A stretch of DNA of 64,000 nucleotides, from assembly GCA_006386115.1 (NCBI GenBank), contig VFIW01000004.1:868001-932000 (forward strand), written 5' to 3'. This document shows positions 29,501-38,745 of the stretch, piece by piece (within the stretch, counting starts at the first letter, position 1; each line of letters opens with the position of its first letter). The stretch is from Globisporangium splendens (taxonomy: Eukaryota; Oomycota; Peronosporomycetes; Pythiales; Pythiaceae). The notes below the pieces were generated by a model. That model saw nothing but the letters and a program-made list of their open reading frames with translations, was not told the DNA's origin and ran no database searches. Position numbers and translations under genes: made by a program.

Positions 29501-31377
29501 TCTTGTTGGGAAGGGTGTTTGTTCCTCTTCCATCCACTCTTGTCAACGCCATCGCGAACCTTCTCGTCGATGGCAAAGGAGACAGTCTTTTTCTGGCGCC
29601 TGACTGCTCCACCTCCGTTCGTCTTCTTTAAAATGGGTACCGCTTGTGAACATGGGGGGCCATCGCACACCGCAATATCACAAGGGTCATCTGGGATCTC
29701 TTCCACAGATGTGTACACCCACACCACTTCATCCGTTGTTGTGCAGCACAAGTCAACATCGCGTGACTTGCCAACGGAGATCTTCATATTCATCCAGTCA
29801 ATGCTAGGTTGGTAACGCTTCAACCACGGCATTCCCAGGACGATGTCAAACTTGTCATCGAGGTCGAGTAAAATGAACTCGTCTTCACCTCGGAAATCTT
29901 CACACTTGATTGCCAAGCGCACCACGCGCTTCGGCATCTTCACAGTTGACCCATTTGCCAACCGGACAATCATCGTCTTCTCTTCATTCGCATCAGGCAC
30001 GAAGACACCATGCCTGATGATCACTTCATTTCGAACAAAGTTGTTCGACGCACCAGTGTCAACCAAAGCTCGTAGAGGCGTTGCAATACCGTCTACATGA
30101 ACTTTGTGAACGATCAAACTTGACGTTTGACTGACACTCTTCTCACTCATAGTGGAAACTGCATGTGCTTGATGCACATAGGGGCCAGAGTCCTGTGTCT
30201 CCACAACGTCCACAGTCCTCTTTTCCGGGCCAGTAGGAGGCCCCGCCCCTACTGGCCATTCCCGTTTTTTTGGCCCAGGTGACCGCTCGAACCGACGACC
30301 GTAAGAACGATCGTGGTTGCTCGAACGAGCACCCTGTGTCGTTTGCCGACCCGGCAAAGACACCTTGCAGTTCCGAGCAATGTGACCCGGCTTCCCGCAA
30401 CGGAAACACTTTCCATCGTTGCGAGGACGCTCATTTCCAGGCGTGGAAATGTGCGAGATGTCCATGGGCTCGGGGCCATCATGCACGACATTTGATTGCC
30501 GCATTGGTCTCGACGCAAACCCATGGAACTTCGCTTGCTTCATGCTGAACTCTTCTTGCATCGCACGTTCGATGGCTTCGTCCAGCGTCTTGGGATACTC
30601 GCGGAATAGTTGGTTCCGAATCGGACCATCGTTCAGACCCGTCATGAACGTCACGACTTGCGTCGGAACGTCAATCGGCTCGCCAACGATGCTCGACACC
30701 AAGTAACGAGCACGTTGTGCATACGAGTGAAGGCCGAAACGGCCTTGACGAAGCTTGAGGAACTCGGCGCGCGCACGGAACTCACTCTGTGGAGGTTCAA
30801 ACGCCTTCTTGAGTTTGGTCTTGAAGTGGTCGTAGCTGGGGAAGCAGTTTAGATCGGCTAAACGCTTGCCATACGCCCAGCTCTTCGCACGACCCGCAAG
30901 GTTGGACATCGCGAACAACACTTGCTGCGAAGGGTCTCGCAGTTGTCTTGCAGTGATCGCTGCATCCAACTCGACGAACCATCGTGAGAGGGGTTCGTTC
31001 TCTCCGCCGCGATACGGAGAGACGTCAAGCTTCAGCGGCACCGTCCTGAGTGAGGAAACAGGGGTTGCGACCTGCTTCCGGGAGGACATGATCTCGTGGT
31101 GCATGAAGCTGACCACCGCGCTCTTCTGGTCCTCCGGAGACGCCAATCGAAGCAGACTGACCACAGCAGCCTCTCCGATGACATCTCGCATGCGCTCAAG
31201 CGCCATCCACTCATGAGAAGACAAATGAGGGAAACCCACAATAGTCAACTCGACAGTTTCCGGTACTGCTGGACCGAGTGGGGTTCCTGTAGCATCCATG
31301 TTCCAAACAAGGATGCTCGCAGGGTCTTGGACAGGAATGCGCGACGTGCTTAAAGCCGCGTCGTCAAACCTCTTCAC
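26425..31377 (-). CDS. Gypsy-2 gag-pol polyprotein, complete to integrase
   Basis: A 1,650-residue ORF on the minus strand. Gag resembles the retrotrans_gag type (SYDHFKTKLKKAFEPP, LRQGRFGLHSYAQRARYL). A CCHC knuckle (CFRCGKPGHIARNC) sits near residue 324. The retropepsin site is LVDTGASNNF near 440. Reverse transcriptase has IDLKDGFYQIRM and PSYFDDIFVHS near 950. RNase H has VVCDASDYAIGCALMQ. Integrase has a zinc site (HLGREKTFLSLSRDYYWP, then CEICQRVKPS), SMDFIFGLP, VSDRDTRFTSKFW and GQTERVNRVLEDVL, so all three DDE residues are present. The reading frame is clean, suggesting recent activity. Only the chromodomain end is broken. Confidence 0.93.
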   Translation of the reverse strand: MKRFDDAALSTSRIPVQDPASILVWNMDATGTPLGPAVPETVELTIVGFPHLSSHEWMALERMRDVIGEAAVVSLLRLASPEDQKSAVVSFMHHEIMSSRKQVATPVSSLRTVPLKLDVSPYRGGENEPLSRWFVELDAAITARQLRDPSQQVLFAMSNLAGRAKSWAYGKRLADLNCFPSYDHFKTKLKKAFEPPQSEFRARAEFLKLRQGRFGLHSYAQRARYLVSSIVGEPIDVPTQVVTFMTGLNDGPIRNQLFREYPKTLDEAIERAMQEEFSMKQAKFHGFASRPMRQSNVVHDGPEPMDISHISTPGNERPRNDGKCFRCGKPGHIARNCKVSLPGRQTTQGARSSNHDRSYGRRFERSPGPKKREWPVGAGPPTGPEKRTVDVVETQDSGPYVHQAHAVSTMSEKSVSQTSSLIVHKVHVDGIATPLRALVDTGASNNFVRNEVIIRHGVFVPDANEEKTMIVRLANGSTVKMPKRVVRLAIKCEDFRGEDEFILLDLDDKFDIVLGMPWLKRYQPSIDWMNMKISVGKSRDVDLCCTTTDEVVWVYTSVEEIPDDPCDIAVCDGPPCSQAVPILKKTNGGGAVRRQKKTVSFAIDEKVRDGVDKSGWKRNKHPSQQDKKKTSKRSFSPRVLSSPDQGASGDDEGSVQAQDIPSEFVNIAVHNEEGDVDVIRHVKIENPPSSVEELISLPSMSKKTLERSLARGDIAQVCVIVETVDEGFVNTASSADADVLDEKTRKERFEEQSWDSLKKNPVYALAREYEDIFPDKVPDKLPFDRGIRHEIDVLPGTKYCITRQWPLPMEQVEAIDEFFGQRAKAGHVRESKSPHCSPTFCVKKATEGWRIVHAFNKLNDATIPAQTPVPRKDMILDGMVGSTVFSAIDLKDGFYQIRMREDDVPLTAVSTPSGMLWEWLVMPQGLKNAPATFNRMVTNVLRPLRTFAPSYFDDIFVHSKAANGKSDVDVHLDHLRQVFQVMRENKLYANLKKCMFFAPEIPVLGCFVGKSGVRVDPEKVKAIDDWPVPQNVKQLRQWLGLANYLHKYTRSYTALVQPLTQLLKKDVEWKWSKDHQTAFEEVKRSLREAPVLALPNHDKPFHVVCDASDYAIGCALMQHDDEGHERVVSYQSRQLPPAERNYPVHDKELLAMKYSLAKFRVYLLGEERFAIYIDHASLRTAVKTPHVSQRMARWFSFFAEYNFVVHYKPGKTNILADALSRRPDYDPKTKSEDTDGACRLCEDVQAIAVRAATTVREEIVEGYKSDETCQDLLKYFKDPSDKALQGLPSRTRSRVHRFRVHNRLLYYAVEQGDTARVVVPNDEGLRHRLLYEYHDSPSGGHLGREKTFLSLSRDYYWPRMYKWVRKYVRTCEICQRVKPSGSTQAPLRSLAVPSDSWKSVSMDFIFGLPRDTHGRNGILVFVDRFSKMVHLAPVSDKISAEKTAKVFVDVVFRLHGLPVEIVSDRDTRFTSKFWRALFGLLDTKLSMSTAAHPETDGQTERVNRVLEDVLRSYATSFKEWSEFLPLAEFALNNSTHVSTGHSPFYVNYGIHPRVPASIMGEVSTLSGGGTPAHGNKPKSSYDLNAASELKANFDSMKPLDDLTSREGQQVDDFIVRRQAVVRFVRDAIAKAQDLQKEQADKSGRKNKQVL

Positions 31378-31418
31378 TTCACTGGGTCGTTGGAAGGACA
31401 GCTCGAAGTGCTACCAGG

Positions 31419-32068
31419 TGCAAGAGGGCGCTGTTCACAACAGTCCCTCAAACACGGCACACACGCTTGTGCCAGAGGAAGCGATCTCCCGACTTGGAGG
31501 GAGGAAGAAGACTCGAGGGCTTGGAGGAAAATTTGCAACTGAATTAAAAATGGTTATGGTTCCTGTCGCTACTTGCTAATGAACCCCAAGGGCTCCTACA
31601 GGTTTTATAACTAAAACCTAAATATACACAATAAAACCTATGAATCTGATATATAAAACCTTGGGTGCACTGAGGTTGAACCTACGGGATCTTCTAGAAG
31701 CTTGAACTCCAAGTCTTGTATAAAATCCCTGCAAAGTGATTGGCTCGCGCCACTCACTCCAGGTGGCAGAGACACGTCGGTCTCGTCGCCAGTGCAGTTT
31801 CCCAAGCAGGAACCATCACTCAGTACTTGATTAGTACATGGATGTCATTACCCTGTACTGATTAGTACATGAGAACAACATTCTGCACTGATCAGTACAG
31901 AGAACACTCGTGACGTCATCGAATGACGTCACACGTGCATGTGTGGACTGTATTACTGTAATCCCTTTGTTATTTGTGTCTCCACAATGCACTCTGAAGG
32001 TGGTGTGTGGCACACTAGATCTGGGAACAGATCCACCTTCATGTAATGGCTGGTTATGGCCCATTACA
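31419..32068 (-). repeat. Gypsy-2 5' LTR (right copy)
   Basis: 650 bp, nearly identical to 24415-25063 apart from a few substitutions and short indels. Its outer end supplies the stop codon (TAA in TGTAATGG on the minus strand) that ends the antisense ORF of gypsy-3. Confidence 0.9.
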
Positions 32069-32942
32069 CAACGAAGGCACCCCACGCTTGCGAAAGGAAC
32101 AGCGCTTGTTTCTCAGCGCTGTGAGACTTCTTTGACTTCGATCGGCCATCGAAGTACCGCATCGAATGGAAAAGGTCGATGTAAAACTCCTCGCGCGCCT
32201 TGGGATGGAAGTTCTGTCGAAGGACGAAGTCATCGTCCTTGATGGTACTAACATCGTACAGCGCGTGAGTGCCCGCACGCTGGGTGCCACGATGCGCACG
32301 AACCCAATTGGGTTTGGGCGCCCATAAGTGACTCCAGCTAGAAGGGACGAAATCCATCCCTTCAGAAGGACCCGTCACCGGATCCTTCTCCGCCGCCGGA
32401 AAGGCAAGATAGCGTGGCAACTCGCTATTTCCCGATGACGCAGTAACCTGCGCATCAGATTCGGATTCCACATCGAAGAGCAAGCCCTCGAGTGGATCGA
32501 CAGCTTCCAGTTCACAATTGGACGCGTCCAGCGAGAGAAGGATATTTCTCGCTGCATTCACCAGGTCGGGATCAGGTGACGCTAATAGTTCCCGACCGAG
32601 ATTTTCCATCGTGTTGGCAGATGCCGCGCTTTCCGACGCTCCGACGTCGGAAATGGCAACCGCCACGGTGGATCCGCTCGTTTCTCCGTGAGGAGATCCC
32701 TCCTCACGACGCTTCTTCCGTGTAGGCTCATTCAAGAGGGCCGCGGACGACGAACGTTTCGCTTCGTTTCGTTTGAGATTCGAACGGTCAACGGAAGAAG
32801 ACTCGGCTTCTTCCTCCCGATCGTCACACACGACATTCGTCGTGGTGCTACTCATTGGAGTGTTGCAAGGAGTCACCTCCTCGCTACTCGACTCGTAGTC
32901 AACAGCATCACTGTCGATCGAAGACATTTGTACGAGGTTCAC
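32069..32942 (-). pseudogene. Antisense ORF of the gypsy-3 remnant, truncated by gypsy-2
   Basis: An ORF of about 290 residues on the minus strand, ATG at 32942 (or 32927), about 185 bases from the gypsy-3 3' LTR. It reads inward, opposite to the element's inferred direction. The N-terminus is acidic and Ser-rich with a basic cluster (PTRKKRREEGSP) like a nuclear localisation signal. The C-terminal half looks folded (FVPSSWSHLWAPKPNWVRAH, then FVLRQNFHPKAREEFYIDLF). The frame runs to the gypsy-2 LTR boundary and stops within it, so the real C-terminus is missing. Its position, orientation and an EFY...F-S-R...W..FV pattern match the antisense ORF of gypsy-2. Confidence 0.6.
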
Positions 32943-33127
32943 CTCTCACAGCTTGCGGCGTCTGGAAAGCTCTCTGTTGGGCACGGCGCACACTGAGAAC
33001 TGAGCCCGCAAGACTCAGTGCTCTGCCTTCTGTGACCAGTTCCTCCGAACACGGAAGAACACCAAAGAACACAAGATGGATTGGTCGCGCGCGTTTTTAC
33101 GTGACCAATCGCTTTACGGGGGGATGA

Positions 33128-33548
33128 TGTAATGGGGTCACCCATTACATGGGTTCCCGGGTCAGGAGAGTGTGGGTTTTCTCCCACATGGGTTTTACCA
33201 CCTCTTCCGAACCCACCCACGACGTACAGTTGGAGACACATTAATATGTGTCACTCATGGACACTGTACGTAGCCATATGCATATTAGCCAATAAGACTA
33301 AGCCGTTAAGATTTAATCCCATTGGATGATAGTCGGACTGGACATCCGATTATCTACCAATGAGAGAGACCGTAGGTTTCAGTCACTACGATTGCATGTT
33401 AGCACTTTAACGTTTTAATGCACTTCTCAATTTGCACGGTAACGCGCAAAGCACCCTCCCTTCTCCTTGGACAGTGTTATCACTGTGCCCTTCCTTTCAC
33501 CTGCGCTTCCTCAACGCACGTGTACGTCGTGTAACGAGTCCCGTTACA
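33128..33548 (+). repeat. Gypsy-3 LTR, single copy remaining
   Basis: 421 bp with ends TGTAATGGGG and CCCGTTACA, which form a terminal inverted repeat like other LTRs. It contains no second copy in this window, so its limits rest on the inverted ends, the purine tract on the left and the resumption of copia coding on the right. Confidence 0.6.
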
Positions 33549-33847
33549 AGATCAACCCAGATCAACAGTGCGAGCTGACGATTGGCGTTGATAACCAAAG
33601 CTCGTATATTATGGCTACCGATCCGACGTTTAGCAGAAAGACGAGACACATCGAGATGAAATGGCATTACGTCAGAGAGCAGGTCGAGAGTGGGCAAGTG
33701 TGACTCTGGAAGGTGAAGAGTGCGGATAACCCCGCAGATCTCTTCACGAAGCCCCTCCCAATGGCCAAATTGATCAAGCTCACTGCCATTATCGGGATGA
33801 ACGTACCCGAGACAAATTGAAGTCCAAAGAACCTTTGGAAGGGGGCG
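33549..33847 (+). pseudogene. End of copia RNase H
   Basis: ELTIGVDNQSSYIMATDPTF, then SRKTRHIEMKWHYVREQV, and after a TGA at 33701-33703, ADNPADLFTKPLPMAKL, are the standard end of copia RNase H. The purine-rich TTGGAAGGGGGCG before the 3' LTR is the expected polypurine tract. The first half of RNase H and most of reverse transcriptase are gone. Confidence 0.82.
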
Positions 33848-34054
33848 CGATAGAATACCGGTGCTGTGTTCAGTATCTGGGAAAGGTCTCGATAATTGTC
33901 ATGTGGCAGTTGGTGGTGAGCGAGAGGACCAGGAGTGGTCTGCATGTATGTGCAGGGGGCTCGCCACACAGATGGCGAGCCAGTCTCCAAAAATAAGTCT
34001 GTAACAAGTTGCGTGTCTTTAAGTGTAGCAACAGGGTGAGTGCGATTTCCAACA
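33848..34054 (+). repeat. Copia right (3') LTR
   Basis: 207 bp, paired with 9916-10124. The first base is C instead of T, and two bases are missing in a CTCT run. It is followed directly by the ATGCC duplication (34055-34059). Confidence 0.85.
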
Positions 34055-34059
34055 ATGCC

Positions 34060-34352
34060 GAAGTCACGCCGTGAGTCGAAGCGCAATGGATGCAAGGGGT
34101 AGATGCCACAAAAAGCTGTTCAAAAGGAGCGCAGTATGATTGCTGCAGCCCTCCGCGTTAGGAGGACACTTGTGCATGCGTCGAACGGAAACCATCGACG
34201 AGTCGGACGTCACGTATTGCATTGTTCCGAAATGCGCGAATAGTGTTCCAAATGCTGTGTTTCAACAACACGTCTCTTGACAAGCGCCGCGTGCATCTCT
34301 TCGACATCAGGGATGCTGCAAACTTAGATCGAAGAGGTGTGAGAGAAAAAAA
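34060..34352. other. Flank between the retrotransposon nest and paralogue 3
   Basis: About 290 bases that would have joined directly to the sequence ending at 9915 before the copia insertion. It is the 3' side of paralogue 3. No gene or motif is recognised. Confidence 0.35.
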
Positions 34353-35476
34353 CTAATCTCGTTCACGCGTGCTACGCTCGAATGTCTTGATGAACGCATC
34401 CGCAACTTCATTCACAAACTGAATCGTCAGTACATGGCCGCTGTTCTCGAACAACTGTAGGTGCACGTGGTCGGGATCCATGCGCTCTTGCAGCTTGATG
34501 GACTCAATCGGGGGGATGACCGTGTCCTTTGCGCCACCAAGAACGAGCACTGGGAATCCTGCTTTCGCGATCTCGGCTAAACGCTCATCCGATATAAAGT
34601 GCGTTTTGATCGCCAGATATTGACCCAATAGCGCAAAGAGACTCGGCTTGACACGAACTGCGCGTTGCGCCAAGTGGAAGTTGAACAGCGTATCGTACAC
34701 GGTCTCGTAGCTCTCAACCATTCGACTTTCACGGATCACCGTGAGTGGATACAATCGACCGAGCATGTTGGTGACGGCGCCCGTCGGGTCCGTTGAATAC
34801 GCAGATATAAGCGCTTGACGGTTCGACCTCGCATCGGCGACGTATTTGCCTCGGGTGGTGACCAAGAGCGAAAGCGAATTCACGCGTTGTGGCGCGAGTG
34901 AGGCAAGCTCGAGCGCGATCATGCCGCCCATGCTGTGTTTGTACACAAAATATGCACCAACATATCGTTAGGATTGTATGATAAAAAGCGTCATTAGGGC
35001 GACTGTGTTCCGTACCTGATGCCGACAATGTTGGCAGACTCCCAACCGACAACGTCCATCAACGCAAGTGCATCTTGCGCCATTTGACTGGTCGTGTACC
35101 GCCACCACGGTGCGCTGGTGCCACCAGTTCCGCGATTGTCGAATGCCAGGATCTTGGTATTTGTCTTCTTCTCCGCCGACTGGTTCTCGTACTTCTCCAA
35201 CAGAAAATCGATCACCGCTGCCCACGATTCCTTGGGCTGCAAGAACCCCATAATGAGCACCACACAGTCTTCTGGGATCACGCCATCGACGCCATCCCCA
35301 CACTTGAACGACGTGCCGTGAAGCGTGTACTCGATGGTGATACCCGTGGACACGTTGGCCGTGCGCAGTTGGTCCTTGCTGAAGTACTTGGGGGCCGAGT
35401 TGAGCGCGTCGAGTTGGCGCTGCGTGCTGAGACCTCTGGCCGAGACCATCGGGACGTTGCTGTTGCTGTGCACCAT
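34353..35476 (-). CDS. Alpha/beta hydrolase, two exons (paralogue 3)
   Basis: Exon 1 is 35476-35016 and exon 2 is 34932-34353, with an 83-nt intron (GTACGG donor). The spliced protein is 346 residues. The intron again splits the Ser codon of the nucleophile elbow (GISMGGMIALEL). The likely acid Asp is in VLVLGGAKDTVIPP and the His in FENSGHVLTIQ. Exon 1 matches exon 1 of paralogue 2 with about three base differences in 461. Exon 2 aligns well but is clearly diverged (for example LASLAPQRVNSLSL against LASIAPERVKSLSL). It lies in the same orientation as paralogue 2, as expected for a tandem duplicate. Confidence 0.88.
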
Positions 35477-35897
35477 CGTGCGCAGTCACTGGTGACCGCT
35501 GCTACGAGGGCTGCAAGTTGGAGAATGAGAGCGAGAGAATATGGAACGCATGCGCGTGCGATGGATGCCGTGCTGCACCTGATGGCTCATGTTCAAGTTG
35601 GGCTCGGTTCAAAATAATGCGCTCTTCATGATACCCTCCCTAAATCGATTGAAAGTCTCGAAACCCAGTCCGACAGACCAGCACTCCTGCGATCTGATTT
35701 GACACAGACCATGTTGCTGGAAATGGAACGCAGGCAATAATGGCAGAGGCTCCGTTCTCATGGCGATGGTAAGGCGTTGGATTCAATTCAGTTGGCTTCA
35801 GTTCGTCAACAATACTTCTCGCTTATATATATATGCACGTACTACGGAGAGAAAACAGTTCACAAAATGATGCACTCTGTAAGCGAAATAAAACGAG
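35477..35897. other. Region between paralogue 3 and the BT1-family transporter
   Basis: About 420 bases with no coding signal. A short TA run lies near 35825-35834. It contains the promoter of paralogue 3 and the 3' UTR of the transporter, both genes being on the minus strand. Confidence 0.4.
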
Positions 35898-37571
35898 CTA
35901 GCAACCTCGGCCGCCGACAAGCTTCAGGCACTTTGTGGACGGGTAAATGGACATGATGTTGACCATGACGGACCAGCAGAGCGCGAAGATGACGTAGGCG
36001 ATCGTGAGCGCTCCGAGGTACTTGTTCTTACCACCCGTGCGCTTGAGCTCTTGCGTCTCAGCCTTTTGAGAAGGCAGCAGCGGGAGGAAGCACAGTCCGA
36101 GCAAGTTGACTACGTAACGGATGATGAGAACGTATGTGACTTCCCATCGAACTTCGTTCGTGTCAAGTGCAATGTCGGCACTCGTGACCTTGAAGCCGCC
36201 ATCAACGTTCTTGGTGATAGTGCTGGCAAACGGCAACGACAGGTTCGACACCGTGGACACGAGACCGTAGACAGCACCTTCGTTGCCTTCGCCTGCAAGC
36301 TCCACGATGACGTACGTTGCAATGACGAAGCCAATACCGTTTGGCAAGTTCTCGACGACTGGAACGCCAAGCCAGAACCATTGGTTGCGGATCACATCCC
36401 ACGTCGTGAGAAAGGTCACAAACGAGTCCATCGCAGTCACGGTCACCACCGTGGCAAAGTGCATCCATCGCCAGTTCCAGTGGAGACCGTACTTGCCTGT
36501 GCAGAACAACGTGAGCGCGAAAATGGTGTTGCCAGCGATGTGAAGGATGCGATCATTCAGCGGAGTAGCCTGAGCCCACTTTTCTTGAATCGGGTCCGCG
36601 CACGTGATGGTGAAGTTCTCAAAGATGCCCGAAAAGAACTTGTACGCGATGACTTGGTACATTGGACGCATTTGCAGAAGCTCCCAGAACTCAAAGAGAT
36701 AGTCCTTGAGCACGATTCCACGGTGCTTCTCCTCCTTGATGAAGAACCAAGTGAGCGGGATAATTGGTAGGCAGAAGATCGCCAAGATCAACATCAGTTG
36801 TGGGAAACTGAGCGAAAAGTCAAAGTCGCCGCCGTAATCTTTGCCGTTGAATGCAAAACCAGTCAGAATGTTGGAGATCGTCACGAACACGGTGCGCATC
36901 ATGTAGATCGTGGTCTGCGTGGTGCCGCGCACAGCCACGGGCTCTCGTTGGGCAAGCTCGACCACGACGGCATCTGCGGCGACATCGGCTCCGACGTACC
37001 CAACCGCAGCAAGCATCATCAGAATGATGAACTTGTGGCCAGTATCAGGTGCGCCGAGGTTGTAGTAGAGGTATTTCTTATCGTCTGGGATGTCCGCAGC
37101 CTTGAGCTTCGCGTTCGCACGCTCGAGGTAGTACGGCTTGCCGACCTTCATGAACGCCATGATGAGAAGCATGAGGAAGCACACGAACCAGCCGATCATC
37201 ATGAATGGACGTCGGCGGTAGCCAAAGATTGGGAAACAATCCGACAGGATCCCGTACACGACCTTGAACGACCAGGGCAACAGCAGCAGCACACGAGCCG
37301 ACACGACTTGGGTTCCTTCCATATGCAAGTAGTTGTTCAGGAACGGGTACACCGTGCCCGGCAGTGTTCCGAAGATCATGCCGACCGCCATGTACTGGAC
37401 CAGGAGTCCAATGTAGTCTTTGCTCCAGATATTGGGCGCTCCGCCTTCACGAAGCGCGCCGCCCTCGATGTCCGACGGGGTCTTGGAGCCCGCGTACTGG
37501 TCGTCGTACTTGCCGTTCGTGACGGACGAGATGTACGAGACCCGCTCGACGAGGTCCACCTTGGAGTTCAT
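35898..37571 (-). CDS. Folate-biopterin (BT1/FBT) family membrane transporter
   Basis: An intronless 557-residue polytopic protein. WSKDYIGLLVQYMAVGMIFG at the start of the membrane domain, PWSFKVVYGILSDCFPIFGYRRRPFM, and the later ADVAADAVVVELAQREP are hallmarks of the BT1 branch of the major facilitator superfamily. About a dozen hydrophobic segments can be counted. Members in trypanosomatids and plants carry folates or pterins. Oomycetes have many BT1 paralogues of mostly untested substrate, so the name indicates family only. The tail after the last helix is short. It faces away from the large gene at 38746 across about 1.2 kb. Confidence 0.9.
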   Translation of the reverse strand: MNSKVDLVERVSYISSVTNGKYDDQYAGSKTPSDIEGGALREGGAPNIWSKDYIGLLVQYMAVGMIFGTLPGTVYPFLNNYLHMEGTQVVSARVLLLLPWSFKVVYGILSDCFPIFGYRRRPFMMIGWFVCFLMLLIMAFMKVGKPYYLERANAKLKAADIPDDKKYLYYNLGAPDTGHKFIILMMLAAVGYVGADVAADAVVVELAQREPVAVRGTTQTTIYMMRTVFVTISNILTGFAFNGKDYGGDFDFSLSFPQLMLILAIFCLPIIPLTWFFIKEEKHRGIVLKDYLFEFWELLQMRPMYQVIAYKFFSGIFENFTITCADPIQEKWAQATPLNDRILHIAGNTIFALTLFCTGKYGLHWNWRWMHFATVVTVTAMDSFVTFLTTWDVIRNQWFWLGVPVVENLPNGIGFVIATYVIVELAGEGNEGAVYGLVSTVSNLSLPFASTITKNVDGGFKVTSADIALDTNEVRWEVTYVLIIRYVVNLLGLCFLPLLPSQKAETQELKRTGGKNKYLGALTIAYVIFALCWSVMVNIMSIYPSTKCLKLVGGRGC

Positions 37572-38745
37572 TGCGAACGCTTACTCAAGTATCGGGTTGT
37601 CTTGTGGTCTGTCTGAGATGAGTCTTGTGTGGAAGCCGGCAGATTGGGAAATGATCTCTCTTTGAGCCACAAGGATCTGGCGTCTCTCTCTGGTTCTGGC
37701 GTGCATGCCCCCTGGATGGTCTCTCCTGCGCGAGGACGGGGGGGCTGAAGAAGATCGTTGAACAGGCGGAAAGCACATTCCGGATCGGGAGAAACGACTG
37801 CAATCTGATATCGTTACGTGGTACTCCCTCTCGCTCGCTGTTACGTCATGAACAAGGGTACAGTAATTGAAAAGGCCGCCGCGTCGCTCTATGCGCGTGA
37901 CGAGTCGCGAAGTTCGGAAAGACGCAGAATATCTGATCCGCTCGCAACGAGTTGATCCGTGCGGTACCTGTCAATAGGCATTTCATACTCGCAGAAGACA
38001 GGGTTTGTGCCGCTGACATAGTCGATCTATTTGTCCAATGATGCTCGAGTAAACGAGCTATGTAGATGCCGCCTGATAGTGCATCTGCACACACCAGCGA
38101 CTGCGACGAAATGCTCTCAAAATGGACCCTTTCGCACGATAAACAGACACACTGGTGCGGCCTTGATTAGTAGGCACGATTTAATACCGAAAGGGTGCGT
38201 AAGAAGGAGTTCAAGGAGTTCAAACCATAGGACCTGGAGGTTTGCACAATACAGGATAAGTATCGCTGACGCCATTGACCAGGTGGCAGCTGTTTGACTA
38301 ACCGCGAGCGATTGCACGTTTCCACGTTCACCAAATGTCGACAGCTCCAATCTCAAAAGTCCAAGATGATCGGTGTGGGTTCACTGTGGTCGTGTTGATT
38401 TCGTCATGTGGCTGAGTGCCAGCACCCCATGGCACCACTCCAATTTCTTCCATATCTCTCTCTCCTCTCTCTCCTCTCTCTCTCTCTCTCTGTGCTGTTG
38501 TAGAATCCTTGCATGCAAATTTGAATCGAAAACCTTTTCGATTTTTATCTGGTTTAACCTCTTTGCTGAACTCATCAAATGTGCAGACCAACACTCTGTT
38601 GGAGCGTTGCTCGTTCGTCCAAAAAATGACTACCAACTCAATTGGCGCCAATAATTAATTTAAAGAGTATCGCGCGTTTTTTTATTTATGAATGTGGTGA
38701 TGCCATGTGGGCAAAACAAACGAGTCACGCGAGCGGCCAAAGACA
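37572..38745. other. Divergent intergenic region with a CT microsatellite
   Basis: About 1.17 kb between the start of the transporter and the start of the large gene on the opposite strand, so it should hold both promoters. A pyrimidine tract of CT repeats lies at about 38456-38491. Possible ORFs are short and of poor composition. No further element is recognised. Confidence 0.45.

Larger units (their letters stand above)
24415..32068 (-). mobile_element. Gypsy-2: second Ty3/gypsy chromodomain family, near-complete
   Basis: The LTRs are 24415-25063 and 31419-32068, about 650 bp each and highly similar, with TGTAA...TTACA-type ends. On the minus strand a candidate primer-binding site (TGGTAGCACTTCGAG) begins two bases inside the 5' LTR, and a purine tract (GGAGGGGATGA) precedes the 3' LTR. 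A 1,650-residue gag-pol ORF is intact through integrase. The C-terminal module and chromodomain are frameshifted. A plus-strand ORF starts next to the 3' LTR. The flanks do not form a clean target duplication (CAAGC on the left, CAACG on the right). Confidence 0.9.
32069..33548 (+). mobile_element. Gypsy-3: 3' end of a third gypsy element, left part missing
   Basis: A purine tract GGGGGGATGA at 33118-33127 directly precedes an LTR at 33128-33548. The same arrangement (GGAGGGGATGA then TGTAATGGG) marks the 3' end of gypsy-2, so this is read as the 3' end of a related plus-strand element. No sense gag-pol remains. The internal 1.06 kb is mostly the antisense ORF. The right edge abuts copia RNase H sequence, so gypsy-3 had inserted into copia. 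Confidence 0.65.
9916..34054 (+). mobile_element. Ty1/copia retrotransposon, decayed, host to three nested gypsy insertions
   Basis: The LTRs are 9916-10124 and 33848-34054, flanked by ATGCC on both sides. The copia-derived parts are 10125-11887 (gag, protease, pre-integrase), 16978-18243 (integrase, now reversed), 23374-24414 (linker and start of reverse transcriptase) and 33549-33847 (end of RNase H). Gypsy A fills 11888-16977, gypsy B 18244-23373, gypsy-2 24415-32068 and a gypsy-3 remnant 32069-33548. The core of copia reverse transcriptase is missing. The coding parts have stops and frameshifts, so the element is dead. Its LTRs differ at only a handful of positions plus a 2-bp indel, which is few for such a broken body. 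Confidence 0.85.

Noticed and set aside
33128..33548. Reading the gypsy-3 LTR as a 5' LTR of a minus-strand element, making the 32942-32069 ORF its gag
   Set aside because: The sequence next to the LTR is a purine tract on the plus strand, as at the gypsy-2 3' end. It does not look like a tRNA-complementary site, and the ORF has no gag motif or zinc knuckle. This remains the main alternative to the antisense-ORF view.
38456..38491. CT-rich tract as a regulatory GAGA-type element
   Set aside because: A simple microsatellite explains it. No factor or spacing supports a regulatory call.
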